Below are positions 7,634-15,119 of a stretch of DNA of 64,000 nucleotides, piece by piece. The stretch's first letter is position 1; the number at the start of each line of letters is the position of its first letter. The notes beneath the pieces were generated by a model. It was not told where the DNA came from and did no database searches. It saw only the letters and a program-made list of their open reading frames with translations. A program made the translations under genes and the position numbers. Origin of the DNA: Halostreptopolyspora alba (GTDB taxonomy: Bacteria > Actinomycetota > Actinomycetes > Streptosporangiales > Streptosporangiaceae); assembly GCA_003725585.1 (NCBI GenBank), contig RJMB01000015.1, positions 1-64,000 on the forward strand, read 5' to 3'.

Positions 7634-8049
7634 TGACGGCCACGGATGCTCGTACCGCCCTTCGCACCACCCTGTTGGTGGCCACCTGCCTTGAGTGGCC
7701 GGACCCGGAGGAGGTGGTGCGGCGCCAGTGCCAACAGCGCGCCGCCCAGGTGCTGGCCGCCCTACTGGCCAGCGATACGCCCACCGTGCGGTGGCACATC
7801 CCCTGCGCGTTGTATCCGCACTTGCAGGTCTCCGAGCCCGAGCATCACCCCAGCTTGGAGGGTCAGGCCGCTTCTCACCAGGACGTGCGGGAGTTCGCCG
7901 CTTACTTCGGCAGCGAGGTCGTTCTCGACTTCGGCAACACCCCCGCCACGGTGTCCCTCGTCGACGGCATCGGGGTGCGGGTGTGGTGCGCCCCGGAGTA
8001 CCGCGACGACACCGCCCCCGCCGTGAGTGACGGGGGCGCCTATGAGTGA
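7633..8049 (+). CDS. Hypothetical AICE protein
   Basis: 138 residues from the ATG at 7633, overlapping the previous stop. The N-terminus is helical (RTALRTTLLVATCLEWPDPE) but probably not a true membrane anchor. The C-terminal half looks beta-rich (DFGNTPATVSLVDGIGVRVW). No catalytic motif is visible. It overlaps the next short gene by 8 bases. The whole set 7073-8328 behaves as one operon. Confidence 0.65.
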   Translation: MTATDARTALRTTLLVATCLEWPDPEEVVRRQCQQRAAQVLAALLASDTPTVRWHIPCALYPHLQVSEPEHHPSLEGQAASHQDVREFAAYFGSEVVLDFGNTPATVSLVDGIGVRVWCAPEYRDDTAPAVSDGGAYE

Positions 8050-8173
8050 GGTGCTGCGGCTCGTGGTGGACAACGCCTTCACGGTGGTGTTCCTGGCCGG
8101 GATCGCCACGCTGTGCCTCATGGCCCTCATTGAGGGCGTGGGCGAGTTGATCATCCGACTGCGGAGGCGTTGA
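8042..8173 (+). CDS. 43-residue single-pass membrane protein
   Basis: A short frame starting at ATG 8042, eight bases before the previous stop, and ending at the TGA at 8171-8173. It encodes one hydrophobic segment (FTVVFLAGIATLCLMALIEG) and a basic tail (RLRRR), predicting an inner-membrane protein with a cytoplasmic C-terminus. Tight overlap at both ends supports translation. Several such small membrane proteins occur between regulatory and transfer genes in AICEs and are often called Spd-like; that role is inferred. Confidence 0.6.
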   Translation: MSEVLRLVVDNAFTVVFLAGIATLCLMALIEGVGELIIRLRRR

Positions 8174-8328
8174 TGCCGCTCCCCCCGATCGAAGCCTTCC
8201 TTCTTGCCATCGGTGTGGGGCTGGCTCTGGCGGCGATCACCACGGTGGTTACCGGCGGGCCGCTGAGCTCCAACGCTGTCGTGGGCGTGGTGGTGGCCGT
8301 GCTCATCGCCACCGTCCTCCACGCCTGA
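8173..8328 (+). CDS. 51-residue two-segment membrane protein
   Basis: ATG at 8173 overlaps the preceding stop as TGATG. It encodes two hydrophobic stretches (FLLAIGVGLALAAITTVV and AVVGVVVAVLIATVLHA) separated by a short GGPLSSN turn, so a membrane hairpin is expected. It is the last gene before a strong terminator. No family assigned; a role in transfer or intramycelial spread is possible from position. Confidence 0.6.
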   Translation: MPLPPIEAFLLAIGVGLALAAITTVVTGGPLSSNAVVGVVVAVLIATVLHA

Positions 8329-8352
8329 ATTACCGATAACACCAATACCGCA

Positions 8353-8395
8353 GCGCAGGGGACCCGCCAAGTCACGGTTGGCGGGTCCCCTGCGC
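8353..8395 (+). terminator. Strong inverted repeat closing the 7073-8328 operon
   Basis: Eighteen-base perfect arms (8353-8370 and 8378-8395) separated by a 7-base loop. It begins 25 bases after the last stop. There is no T-run, which is common for high-GC terminators. Confidence 0.7.
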
Positions 8396-8418
8396 GGTCC
8401 GATCCTAGGGAGGTCGCC

Positions 8419-9951
8419 GTGTACCGCAAACGGCGCGGCCCCGACGGGGCCGCCACGAATGAGAACCGCACCGGGGTCCACGACGAGTCCGGCACCACCG
8501 AGGACGCGGTCGCCGCGTTCGAGGCCCAGGCCGCGCTGGCCGATCGAGTTCACTCGATCGACACCACGAACCTGTCGGACCCCCACACCAACCCCAACGT
8601 GTTGGCCGAACACAACGCGGCCCGCGATGAGGCCGATCGCGAGATCATCGCCTTGGAGCACACGCGCCGGGTGCGCCAGGCCCACCATGCCCATGCGCGC
8701 GCCCTGCACGCCATCGACACTGAGGACCGGTGGGTCCGCTCCGAGGCTCAGCGCGACGAGCGCATGATTGCCCACGCCCACGCCGATGCTGAGGAGGCCG
8801 CCGCCGACCTCGAGGCCATCCGCGCCTTCGAACGGTGCGAGTCTCCGGCCACCGCCGCGCGCGCGGTCAGCACTGCCCGCCCGTGGTGGGCTCGGCTGTT
8901 CCTGGTGATCGCGATCGTGGCCTCGGTGGCCTCAGCGGTGGGCATCGCCAACCTGGCCATGGCCACCACCGGTGTCAGCCTGGCTGGCGCGGTGGGAATC
9001 GGGGCGGTGACCGAGACGATTCTGACCGTGCTGGTTACCATGATCATCGCCCACCAGGCCCACCTGGAAACCCACCTCAAAGCCCGCCGCGACCCACACA
9101 CCCAGATGCGCGGCACCGGGTACCCGTGGGTGGTCGTGGCCGGGCTCCTGCTGGTCTCTATCGGGTTGAACACCTGGGGCCTGGCGGCGGGCACCACCCT
9201 GTACGGGGCCATCGGAATCGTCGGTGCGCTAGTGGCCGCGCTGTGCTCGGGCATGGCCTGGGTGTCCTCGCAGTCGGCCGGTGATGTCATCGCCGCCAAC
9301 GTCGCCGCCTTCCACAGCGACGACTGGGCCACCCACCGCGCCGAGCTCCACCGGCGCGCGGCTGGAGACTACGTCCCCACCCGCGCTCGCACCGCCACCT
9401 CTAAGGCCCCCTCTCCGGGAAACCCGCACTCCTCGCCCGACTCCGAGACGGGCGACACCTCGGGGGCGGCGCGGGTGCGTGAACTCCTCGATGACGCCAC
9501 CGTCACCGAAGCCATGTTCGCCGGCATCACCCGCGGACTGGATGACCTCGGAGGCGAGGGCGGAACCCCGGCCCTCACCGGACCCCCTGGCGGAACTGGC
9601 GACGACCAGGGCAAACACGCCCCTCTGCCGGAGTCCGCTGAGGTGGCCGCCGCCCCTGGCGGAATTGGCTCTGACCAGCCAGAACGCGCCTCACACAGGT
9701 CTGAGGCGACCCCGGGGGGTGGCGGAACTGGCTCCGAGCTGGGCAAACACACCCCAGGCGAGCCGCACCACCAAGCCCGTGTGGCCGCGGGTGAGGCCAA
9801 CCGCCGTCGGGTGGCCGACTACATCGCCACTCACGGGGTCGAGGTCGCCAATCGCGCCATCGGTCGCGCCTTGGGGCTGGCCCGCTCCACCGTGCGCGAA
9901 CACCGCGACACCCTGCACCAGCTGGGCCACCACGTCTACCCCACCCCGTAA
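8419..9951 (+). CDS. Large Spd-like membrane protein with C-terminal helix-turn-helix
   Basis: GTG at 8419 with GGGAGG eight bases upstream; 510 residues. Residues 1-150 are hydrophilic and probably coiled-coil (many A, E, R, H). Residues about 155-275 contain about four hydrophobic segments, including ARLFLVIAIVASVASAVGI, ILTVLVTMIIA and VVVAGLLLVSIGLNTWGLA. Residues 390-440 hold three imperfect PGG(T/I)G repeats. The last 50 residues contain a helix-turn-helix-like segment, VANRAIGRALGLARSTVREH. Membrane proteins of this kind next to traB in Streptomyces elements assist plasmid spread within mycelium. The DNA-binding-like tail on a membrane protein suggests contact with element DNA. Assignment to Spd function is by position and topology. 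Confidence 0.7.
   Translation: MYRKRRGPDGAATNENRTGVHDESGTTEDAVAAFEAQAALADRVHSIDTTNLSDPHTNPNVLAEHNAARDEADREIIALEHTRRVRQAHHAHARALHAIDTEDRWVRSEAQRDERMIAHAHADAEEAAADLEAIRAFERCESPATAARAVSTARPWWARLFLVIAIVASVASAVGIANLAMATTGVSLAGAVGIGAVTETILTVLVTMIIAHQAHLETHLKARRDPHTQMRGTGYPWVVVAGLLLVSIGLNTWGLAAGTTLYGAIGIVGALVAALCSGMAWVSSQSAGDVIAANVAAFHSDDWATHRAELHRRAAGDYVPTRARTATSKAPSPGNPHSSPDSETGDTSGAARVRELLDDATVTEAMFAGITRGLDDLGGEGGTPALTGPPGGTGDDQGKHAPLPESAEVAAAPGGIGSDQPERASHRSEATPGGGGTGSELGKHTPGEPHHQARVAAGEANRRRVADYIATHGVEVANRAIGRALGLARSTVREHRDTLHQLGHHVYPTP
9588..9732 (+). repeat. Triplicated TGGCGGAA(C/T)TGGC motif inside the Spd-like gene
   Basis: Exact or one-mismatch 13-bp copies at 9588-9600, 9657-9669 and 9720-9732, spaced 69 and 63 bases, multiples of three. 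They encode PGGTG, PGGIG and GGGTG. Flanking codons are also partly repeated (GKHAP, ERAS, GKHTP). Confidence 0.6.
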
Positions 9952-9987
9952 ACCCCGTAACACCGGTTCGCCCGGTGGGCGAGCATG

Positions 9988-10011
9988 CCACCCCGCCCGG
10001 GAGCGGGGTGG
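9988..10011 (+). terminator. Hairpin after the Spd-like gene
   Basis: Nine-base perfect GC-rich arms (9988-9996 and 10003-10011) with a six-base loop, starting 36 bases after the stop. No T-run. The 218 bases between 9952 and 10170 hold no other recognisable feature. Confidence 0.45.
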
Positions 10012-10170
10012 TGTTCCCGCCACCCGGACCAACGCGGACTGTGCCCTGGCGCCGCGCGGCACCCCGTGCCCGCGAACTGGGTCAGCCCGCCACCCCTGCC
10101 CCTGTTGTCGATCCCTGCCCGCCCTCGATCACACCCACTGCTGCACACACATTGTGAGGAGAAGTCTGCC

Positions 10171-10350
10171 ATGCGTATCTACACCGCTGTTCTGATCACC
10201 GTCGGGCTCGCTCTGCTGGCCACCGGTGTGCTCACCTACCCCGACGTTCCCGGTCTCGTCGTGCTGGCCATGGTCATCACCGGCGCGCTCATGGTGATGC
10301 CCACCGGTTCCCGCCAGCGGGAGAACACCCCCGTGGGGGTGACCCGATGA
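10171..10350 (+). CDS. 59-residue two-segment membrane protein
   Basis: ATG at 10171 preceded by GAGGAGAAG; 59 residues. Two hydrophobic segments are visible: YTAVLITVGLALLATGVLTY and LVVLAMVITGALMVMP. A short polar tail follows. The stop overlaps the next start as ATGA, so the pair is coupled. Function unknown; it lies between the large Spd-like gene and traB, a typical place for spread genes. Confidence 0.65.
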   Translation: MRIYTAVLITVGLALLATGVLTYPDVPGLVVLAMVITGALMVMPTGSRQRENTPVGVTR

Positions 10351-10520
10351 TCTTGACGTTGGTCTCAGCCCTCGCCTGCCTCGGGATCGCGGTCGCTCTC
10401 ACCGTGGCCACCGTGCTGGTCGCGCGCGTGGTGACCCCGGACCGCGAAGGCGACCTCGCCCGAATCCGAGCCGCCCGAACTGCTGCCGCCACTGCCAGTG
10501 AGCAGGACCAGCACCCCTGA
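10347..10520 (+). CDS. 57-residue single-pass membrane protein
   Basis: Starts at the ATG at 10347 overlapping the previous stop and ends at 10520. It has an N-terminal hydrophobic segment (LTLVSALACLGIAVALTVATV) followed by a charged, probably cytoplasmic helix (TPDREGDLARIRAARTAA). The coupling and topology suggest it acts with the preceding small membrane protein. Confidence 0.6.
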   Translation: MILTLVSALACLGIAVALTVATVLVARVVTPDREGDLARIRAARTAAATASEQDQHP

Positions 10521-10544
10521 CATATTTCCCTGACCTGGACCTTT

Positions 10545-10575
10545 GGCCGCCTCCGTACAGCCTGCGGAGGCGGCC
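10545..10575 (+). terminator. Hairpin terminator between small membrane genes and the next unit
   Basis: Eleven-base perfect arms (10545-10555 and 10565-10575) with a 9-base loop, then TTCCC. It lies 25 bases after a stop and ends 23 bases before the next start, so the following ribosome binding site is just outside the hairpin. Confidence 0.65.
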
Positions 10576-10597
10576 TTCCCATAGAAAGGAGGCAGCG

Positions 10598-11044
10598 TTG
10601 TTCGGATTCTTGGCATTGGTGTGCTTCGGGTTTGCCTACTGGTTGGACAAGAAGGTCCGCCTGAAGATCTGGGGTGGGTTGCTGCCGCTGCTGGTGGGGG
10701 TGGCCGCCTCGATGCTGCTGTATCGCAGCCAGCTCTCCATTACGGCGTTGGACTGGGCCAGCAACATCGTTGACCCGTTCACCGACTGGTTCGGAGGGCT
10801 GGTGGGCGAGCCATTGGGCGCCCCGACGGTGTACGGCGTCGCCTGCATCATCGGCGCCGCGATCACCGCCGTGGACCTCTACAAGAACCACACCTACAAC
10901 CCGGTGGCCATTTCCGCTCTGGTGATCACCCCGGTGGCCGCCCACGGCAGCGCTGGCGGCTGGCTGCCCGCGCTCATTGATGCCCTGCACTCCTGGGGAG
11001 CCAGCGTGGTCGCGACCGGGGTCGGCGCCACCGTCGGCGGCTAA
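10598..11044 (+). CDS. Polytopic membrane protein upstream of traB
   Basis: A TTG start at 10598 is supported by GAAAGGAGG five bases upstream; 148 residues. Hydrophobic stretches include FGFLALVCFGFAYWL, IWGGLLPLLVGVAASMLLY, VYGVACIIGAAITAV and VAISALVITPVAAHG, so about four membrane segments are likely. Its stop is 35 bases before traB. I do not recognise a named family. In Streptomyces elements small multi-pass proteins directly upstream of traB belong to the spread or transfer set, which I infer here. Confidence 0.7.
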   Translation: MFGFLALVCFGFAYWLDKKVRLKIWGGLLPLLVGVAASMLLYRSQLSITALDWASNIVDPFTDWFGGLVGEPLGAPTVYGVACIIGAAITAVDLYKNHTYNPVAISALVITPVAAHGSAGGWLPALIDALHSWGASVVATGVGATVGG

Positions 11045-11079
11045 CCCTGTTCCCCATACATCCGTCCTGGAGGAGACCC

Positions 11080-13035
11080 ATGTCCACCACGACTGATCGC
11101 CCCCCGATCCGACCAGATCGGATTTATCGTCCCGACCACGAGTCGGCGCCGGCTCCCAGTCTGGCCCGGGCGCGAATGGAGAACGTGGCCGACCGGATCC
11201 GCGCCCAGATGGTCACCGCGTCCCACTACGCCCGCCTGGGGTGGATCCAGTACTGGGAGGTCTCGCTGGCCTATGTGATGGACCCGCAGGTGCGCACCGA
11301 GACCCACGACGCTGTGGAGGCCGCCCTGGATGCCAAGCGGGTGGCAGCGGCCAAACGGAAACGCCGCGCGGTCACCGCCGAAGAGAAACGCGCCGCCGAG
11401 CGCGAAGTCCAGCGGTTGGAGCACCGGGTGGCCTCCGAGCTGGAGGTGGATGCCCGCACCCTGGCCGCGCGAGCCTCCCGGCTAGCCCGCCGCCTGGCGC
11501 TTCCGGCCGGCATCGCGCTGGTGCCCCCGTGGCTGGCGGTCTCCGCCGGGGTGTGGCCGGCGTTGCTGGCCTGGCCGGCCGCCTGGCTGTGGCTGGCCCT
11601 GCAGGGCCGCGCCCGCACCATGGCCACCGAAGGTTCCCAAGACACCGCGGGTAATGCCGCTGGCACGGCCGCCATGGCACCGACCGGGCTGGCCACTTCC
11701 GAGGGTGAGGATCGGTGGATTGGGGCCACCGACGTCGAGACCCGTATCCTGCGGCGTCTGGACGCCTGGGGTGAGCAGGCGGGCGCCTACAGCCTGAGCG
11801 AGATCACCCCGACCGCACCAACACTGGATGCCTCCGGTATCCGGGTGGTGCTGACCCTGGCGGGGGAGTGGACCCCCTCCAAGTTGCGCAGCAAGCAGGC
11901 TGTGCTGCGGTCGATGCTGCAGATCCCCACCGAGATGCGCGTGGAGATCGCCCCCGGCGCCAGCGGCCACGAAGCGGTGGTACGGATCCGCACCCGCGAC
12001 CGTGAGGTCGATGTGTCCTGGACCCCGGCTCGGCACGGGATCGGTATCGACGCCGACTCCGGCGAGACCGTGGAAATGTCGCCGTACCAGCGGCTTCTCG
12101 TGGCTGGCGAATCCGGCTCCGGCAAGTCGGTGGCGCTACGCCCCCTGCTGGCTCGCGTGGCCGCTGACCCCCACGGCGCGGTGGTCTACCTGGACGCCAA
12201 GCGGGTCGAGGCCGCCCTGTGGCGCGGCAAAGCCCGCCTGGCCCGCACCCCAGAGGAAATCCGCGAGGTCGCCGCCGAAGTGCGCGCCGAAATGGATGAC
12301 CGGCTGGCCCTGATGGAGGCCCGACAGCAAGCCAGCTGGGACCCCACCCCGAAGCGACCCCGGATGGTCGTGGTCATCGACGAGGGAACCGAGGTCATCG
12401 CCGCCGCCTCTGAGGCACTGGCCAGCTTGCGCAGCATCGCCATGATGGGCCGGGCCGCCGAGATCCACATGTGGTGGTGCACCCAAAAGCCCGTCATGTC
12501 CGGCCACGGCAAAGGCATCGATCCCCAGATCGCCGCCCAGATGGGCGTGCAGATCTGCCTACGGGTGGCATCAGCTGCCGAGGCCCGCACCGTGCTGGGG
12601 GAACAGGCCACCGCCCAAGGGTGGGACGCCCACGAGCTACCCGCACCGGGGGCCGCGCTGATCCGTGGCATCGGGCGCGGACCCCACCCGGTGTTCACTT
12701 GGCACGCCACCGACGACGACATCAAGACCCTGCCCGAGGTCCCCGCCTGGCATCGCCCCACTGACACGAGCCAGGAGGAAAACACCACCGATACCGCCGA
12801 TACCGGGCCGGAGCCTCGTGAGGTGCTGGACGTGGCGCTACGCCTGTGTGGGGATGCCCAAGGCATCCGCGCCGACCAGATCGCAGCCCACGTCGACCTG
12901 GACGTGTTGGATATCCAAGAGACGCTCAAGGCCCTCGGGGTTCCCGGCGGGCGGTTCTACGGCCCCGACGGAAGCCGGCAGCGAGGGTTTCGCCGCGAGG
13001 ATCTGGAAGCGGCTGAAGAGAGCGAGGACGAATAA
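11080..13035 (+). CDS. traB: FtsK/SpoIIIE-type conjugative DNA translocase (TraB-like)
   Basis: 651 residues from an ATG with GGAGGAG upstream. Residues about 140-180 contain a hydrophobic hairpin (GIALVPPWLAVSAGV, LLAWPAAWLWLALQG) that would anchor it in the membrane. The motor domain follows, with Walker A GESGSGKS at about residue 343 and Walker B VVVIDEGTEV at about residue 432, then a CTQKP segment typical of the family. After a hydrophilic linker, residues about 585-640 form a winged helix (GIRADQIAAHVDLDVLDIQE), the position where TraB proteins bind 8-bp clt repeats. TraB pumps double-stranded DNA between mycelia as a hexamer. A repeat cluster immediately downstream is the candidate binding locus. 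Confidence 0.9.
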   Translation: MSTTTDRPPIRPDRIYRPDHESAPAPSLARARMENVADRIRAQMVTASHYARLGWIQYWEVSLAYVMDPQVRTETHDAVEAALDAKRVAAAKRKRRAVTAEEKRAAEREVQRLEHRVASELEVDARTLAARASRLARRLALPAGIALVPPWLAVSAGVWPALLAWPAAWLWLALQGRARTMATEGSQDTAGNAAGTAAMAPTGLATSEGEDRWIGATDVETRILRRLDAWGEQAGAYSLSEITPTAPTLDASGIRVVLTLAGEWTPSKLRSKQAVLRSMLQIPTEMRVEIAPGASGHEAVVRIRTRDREVDVSWTPARHGIGIDADSGETVEMSPYQRLLVAGESGSGKSVALRPLLARVAADPHGAVVYLDAKRVEAALWRGKARLARTPEEIREVAAEVRAEMDDRLALMEARQQASWDPTPKRPRMVVVIDEGTEVIAAASEALASLRSIAMMGRAAEIHMWWCTQKPVMSGHGKGIDPQIAAQMGVQICLRVASAAEARTVLGEQATAQGWDAHELPAPGAALIRGIGRGPHPVFTWHATDDDIKTLPEVPAWHRPTDTSQEENTTDTADTGPEPREVLDVALRLCGDAQGIRADQIAAHVDLDVLDIQETLKALGVPGGRFYGPDGSRQRGFRREDLEAAEESEDE

Positions 13036-13040
13036 CCAGC

Positions 13041-13261
13041 GGGACAGTCACTGTCTGCTATGGGACACCGAGTGTGTGCGGACTGTCCCGCTGTCCCACG
13101 GTGGGACAGCCCGCACACCCCCACCACGCACACACGCACCTGCGAAAACACCAACTGTGGGACAGCGGGACAGGCTCGGGGCGAAGCCCCCGCCCGCGCG
13201 GGCCAGCGCCCGCGTGCCCGCACCACCCCCCGCATGCCGTGCTGTCCCGTCCCCCTGTCCC
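13041..13261. repeat. GGGACAG repeat cluster, candidate clt (transfer locus)
   Basis: Within 221 bases directly after traB there are eight exact copies of GGGACAG: forward at 13041, 13103, 13159 and 13167, and reverse (CTGTCCC) at 13083, 13091, 13242 and 13255. A near copy GGGACAC is at 13062. Two reverse copies and one forward copy form a perfect inverted repeat with 10-bp arms around 13100 (13090-13110). The spacer 13174-13240 is extremely GC-rich. In Streptomyces elements clt lies next to traB and contains repeated short TraB recognition sequences. The rest of 13036-13396 has no gene. Confidence 0.65.
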
Positions 13262-13396
13262 ATTGCTCTATGTAACTGATCGTCGCCGCGTACTCGATAC
13301 GGCTCGATCCGGTTCGTGCCTCTGCCACCCGCCCCTCCGAGCGGGTGACGGAGGGACCACCCGGTTCATTCCCGAGCACCGAAATGAGGTGACCGC

Positions 13397-13489
13397 ATGG
13401 CTTGGCACATGGCCACGGTGACGCCGGAGGAAGAGCGCGAGATGTACGAGAAGGAGGTCCGCGAGGGACGCGACAAGAGAACGAAGTAG
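13397..13489 (+). CDS. Possible 30-residue charged peptide
   Basis: ATG at 13397 preceded by GAGGTGA; ends at the TAG at 13487-13489. The peptide MAWHMATVTPEEEREMYEKE continues with a basic tail and would form a charged helix. No family is known. The ribosome binding site and placement between the repeat cluster and the next small gene make it plausible, but length alone gives little support. Confidence 0.4.
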   Translation: MAWHMATVTPEEEREMYEKEVREGRDKRTK

Positions 13490-13571
13490 GGGGCCTCGCC
13501 CTAAGCCGCCAAGCAAAGCCGAGACCCCCAAACCCATCCACCACAACGCGTGTGGAGGAGGTGATCCCAGG

Positions 13572-13694
13572 ATGCCACACGCCCCCTGCGTCGAGCTGAA
13601 CATGCGCACCTGCCGCTGGTGCAAGCGCAGCTACGACGCCGACGACCCCGCCGACGCGCGCTGGCACAGCCCCGGCGGCTGCACCACCCCCTGA
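13572..13694 (+). CDS. 40-residue cysteine-rich (zinc-knuckle-like) protein
   Basis: ATG at 13572 preceded by GGAGGAGGTGATC; ends at 13694. The sequence CRWCKRSYDADDP then WHSPGGC supplies a CxxC pair, a histidine and a final cysteine, enough for one zinc site. It is one of several small cysteine-rich proteins carried by this element. Binding to nucleic acid or to TraB is possible but not shown. Confidence 0.5.
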   Translation: MPHAPCVELNMRTCRWCKRSYDADDPADARWHSPGGCTTP

Positions 13695-13710
13695 GGCCAA
13701 CCACGCACCA

Positions 13711-13742
13711 CCGGTCCGCCCCGTGACCACGGGGCGGACCGG
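13711..13742 (+). terminator. Hairpin after the zinc-knuckle ORF
   Basis: Fourteen-base perfect arms (13711-13724 and 13729-13742) with a 4-base loop, 16 bases after the stop. It ends 30 bases before the next start. Confidence 0.6.
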
Positions 13743-13772
13743 CCCTGTTCGACTTCCTGGGAGAGAACTCCA

Positions 13773-14351
13773 ATGTCCGAGACCGTTGTCTACGCCGCCA
13801 CCGCCGCGCTGTGCTGGATCGTTTGGCACACCGGACACCGCATCGGCGACCACTGGGTCCAAACCCATACTCAGGCCCTCACCAAGGCTCAGCCGGGCCG
13901 GGGCGGACGCCGCGCCTGCGCGAAACATGTCGCCACCCTCACACTCACCCAGCTCGTCCTGCTGGCCCTGGTCGCGATGGTGACCGGTATCGACATCCAC
14001 CCCGCCGCTGCTGTCGTAGCCCTAACCGTCAACGCCAGCACCCATTACTGGGCCGACCGGAGAACCACCCTGCACGCTTTGGCGCGGGCTATCGGCAAGG
14101 ACGGGTTCTATCAGCTCGGTTCCCCGCGCCCTGGCCACGACGACAACCCCCACCTTGGTACGGGTGCCTACCAGCTCGACCAAGACTGGCACGGCTTCTG
14201 GCTGCTCATCGCCGCGCTCATCACCGCCGCACCGAGCCTGTCCCACGTCGCTGCTCTGACAGCTGTCTCGGTGGTGCTGATGGCCGCAGCGATCGCCGTC
14301 TCTTGGCGCCAAAGCGTTCGCGACCACCATGGCGCTTCACTGCCCGCGTGA
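13773..14351 (+). CDS. DUF3307-like integral membrane protein
   Basis: 192 residues from ATG 13773 with GGGAGAG upstream. The pattern resembles DUF3307: an N-terminal helix with GHRIGDHWVQT (H, D, Q), a conserved THYWADRR block near residue 90, and a late GAYQLDQDWHGFWL (D, Q, H) block, with hydrophobic segments between (LTLTQLVLLALVAMVTG, LLIAALITAAPSL, AVSVVLMAAAIAVS). The repeated His/Asp pairs in membrane context may bind metal. Function is unknown even in the family. Placement suggests an element-maintenance or transfer role rather than cargo. Confidence 0.5.
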   Translation: MSETVVYAATAALCWIVWHTGHRIGDHWVQTHTQALTKAQPGRGGRRACAKHVATLTLTQLVLLALVAMVTGIDIHPAAAVVALTVNASTHYWADRRTTLHALARAIGKDGFYQLGSPRPGHDDNPHLGTGAYQLDQDWHGFWLLIAALITAAPSLSHVAALTAVSVVLMAAAIAVSWRQSVRDHHGASLPA

Positions 14352-14367
14352 CCAGACGGCGCCTCTG

Positions 14368-14393
14368 CCGGCCACCACTCACGAGGTGGCCGG
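14368..14393 (+). terminator. Hairpin after the DUF3307-like gene
   Basis: Nine-base perfect arms (14368-14376 and 14385-14393) around an 8-base loop, 16 bases after the stop. G-rich sequence rather than T-run follows. Confidence 0.45.
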
Positions 14394-14475
14394 TGGGGGG
14401 ACCGGCTCGGTCCGTTCCCATACGCGGCCCGCCCCGATTCGAGGGTGGGCCGTTCTCGTTCGAGGAGATCGTCTT

Positions 14476-14907
14476 ATGGGTCTTCACCGCATCATCCGTG
14501 TGCGCGCCCTCTGTGACGGCTGCGCCCATGACTGGATCGCCCATCTGGACTCCGAGCCCGTCTTCGAGAGCCAGCAGGCGGCGTTGGCCGAACTCGCTGG
14601 CCTCTACGGGTGGAGCATCACCGAGTCCGGCATGTGGTGCGACCAGTGCACCGCCGAACACGCCTGCGCCGAACAGGGCCACCAGTGGGACCGCACCGAG
14701 GAACCTCCGTGGCGCTACGACCCCGTGCGCGAGGAATGGGCGCCCAACTACCAGGTGTGCAACCGGTGCGCCTACGAGATCCCCGTGGCCCTTGCCCGTG
14801 GGGTGGGCCACCCCGAGCGCCAGCCCGGCCTGCTCACCCCCGACGAGCAGGCTGCGCTCGCTGTGCTGCAGTGCCAGCTCACCCCGCACGGGGGTGAGCC
14901 CCGGTGA
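14476..14907 (+). CDS. Cysteine-rich hypothetical AICE protein
   Basis: I chose ATG 14476, with GAGGAG ten bases upstream; 143 residues. Three CxxC-type pairs are visible: ALCDGCAHDW near residue 12, WCDQCTAEH near residue 56 and VCNRCAYE near residue 96, with further histidines, so two zinc sites are likely. The rest is hydrophilic. Its stop overlaps the next start (GTGA), beginning a chain of four coupled genes up to the WhiB-like gene. The protein is probably nucleic-acid- or protein-binding; no named family recognised. Confidence 0.65.
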   Translation: MGLHRIIRVRALCDGCAHDWIAHLDSEPVFESQQAALAELAGLYGWSITESGMWCDQCTAEHACAEQGHQWDRTEEPPWRYDPVREEWAPNYQVCNRCAYEIPVALARGVGHPERQPGLLTPDEQAALAVLQCQLTPHGGEPR

Positions 14908-15119
14908 GCGAAACCTGTGCGATCGACTGCTGCCCCGCAGAGCCCGTGGTGGTGCTGAGCTATGCCGCCCGGTCGCCGCGCTCCTACCTGCTGTGCGAAC
15001 CGCACCGCCGCGAGGCCCATCGGTGGGTGCGGTCCCGATTCGGCGACATCGCCATCACCGAGCAGGACCCCGAGGCAGTGCAGCCGGCCCTCTTCACCAG
15101 TGAGGAGGCCCGCTCGTGA
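14904..15119 (+). CDS. Small cysteine-containing hypothetical protein
   Basis: GTG at 14904 overlapping the upstream stop; 71 residues. It contains CAIDCCPAEP at the N-terminus and LLCEPHRREAHRW in the middle, so a single Cys/His metal site is conceivable. The C-terminus is acidic. Coupled on both sides by 4-base overlaps, it is certainly part of the same transcript as its neighbours. Function unknown. Confidence 0.65.
   Translation: MSETCAIDCCPAEPVVVLSYAARSPRSYLLCEPHRREAHRWVRSRFGDIAITEQDPEAVQPALFTSEEARS

Noticed and set aside
13041..13261. CRISPR array.
   Set aside because: Repeats are 7-bp, in both orientations and irregularly spaced, with no cas genes in the window.
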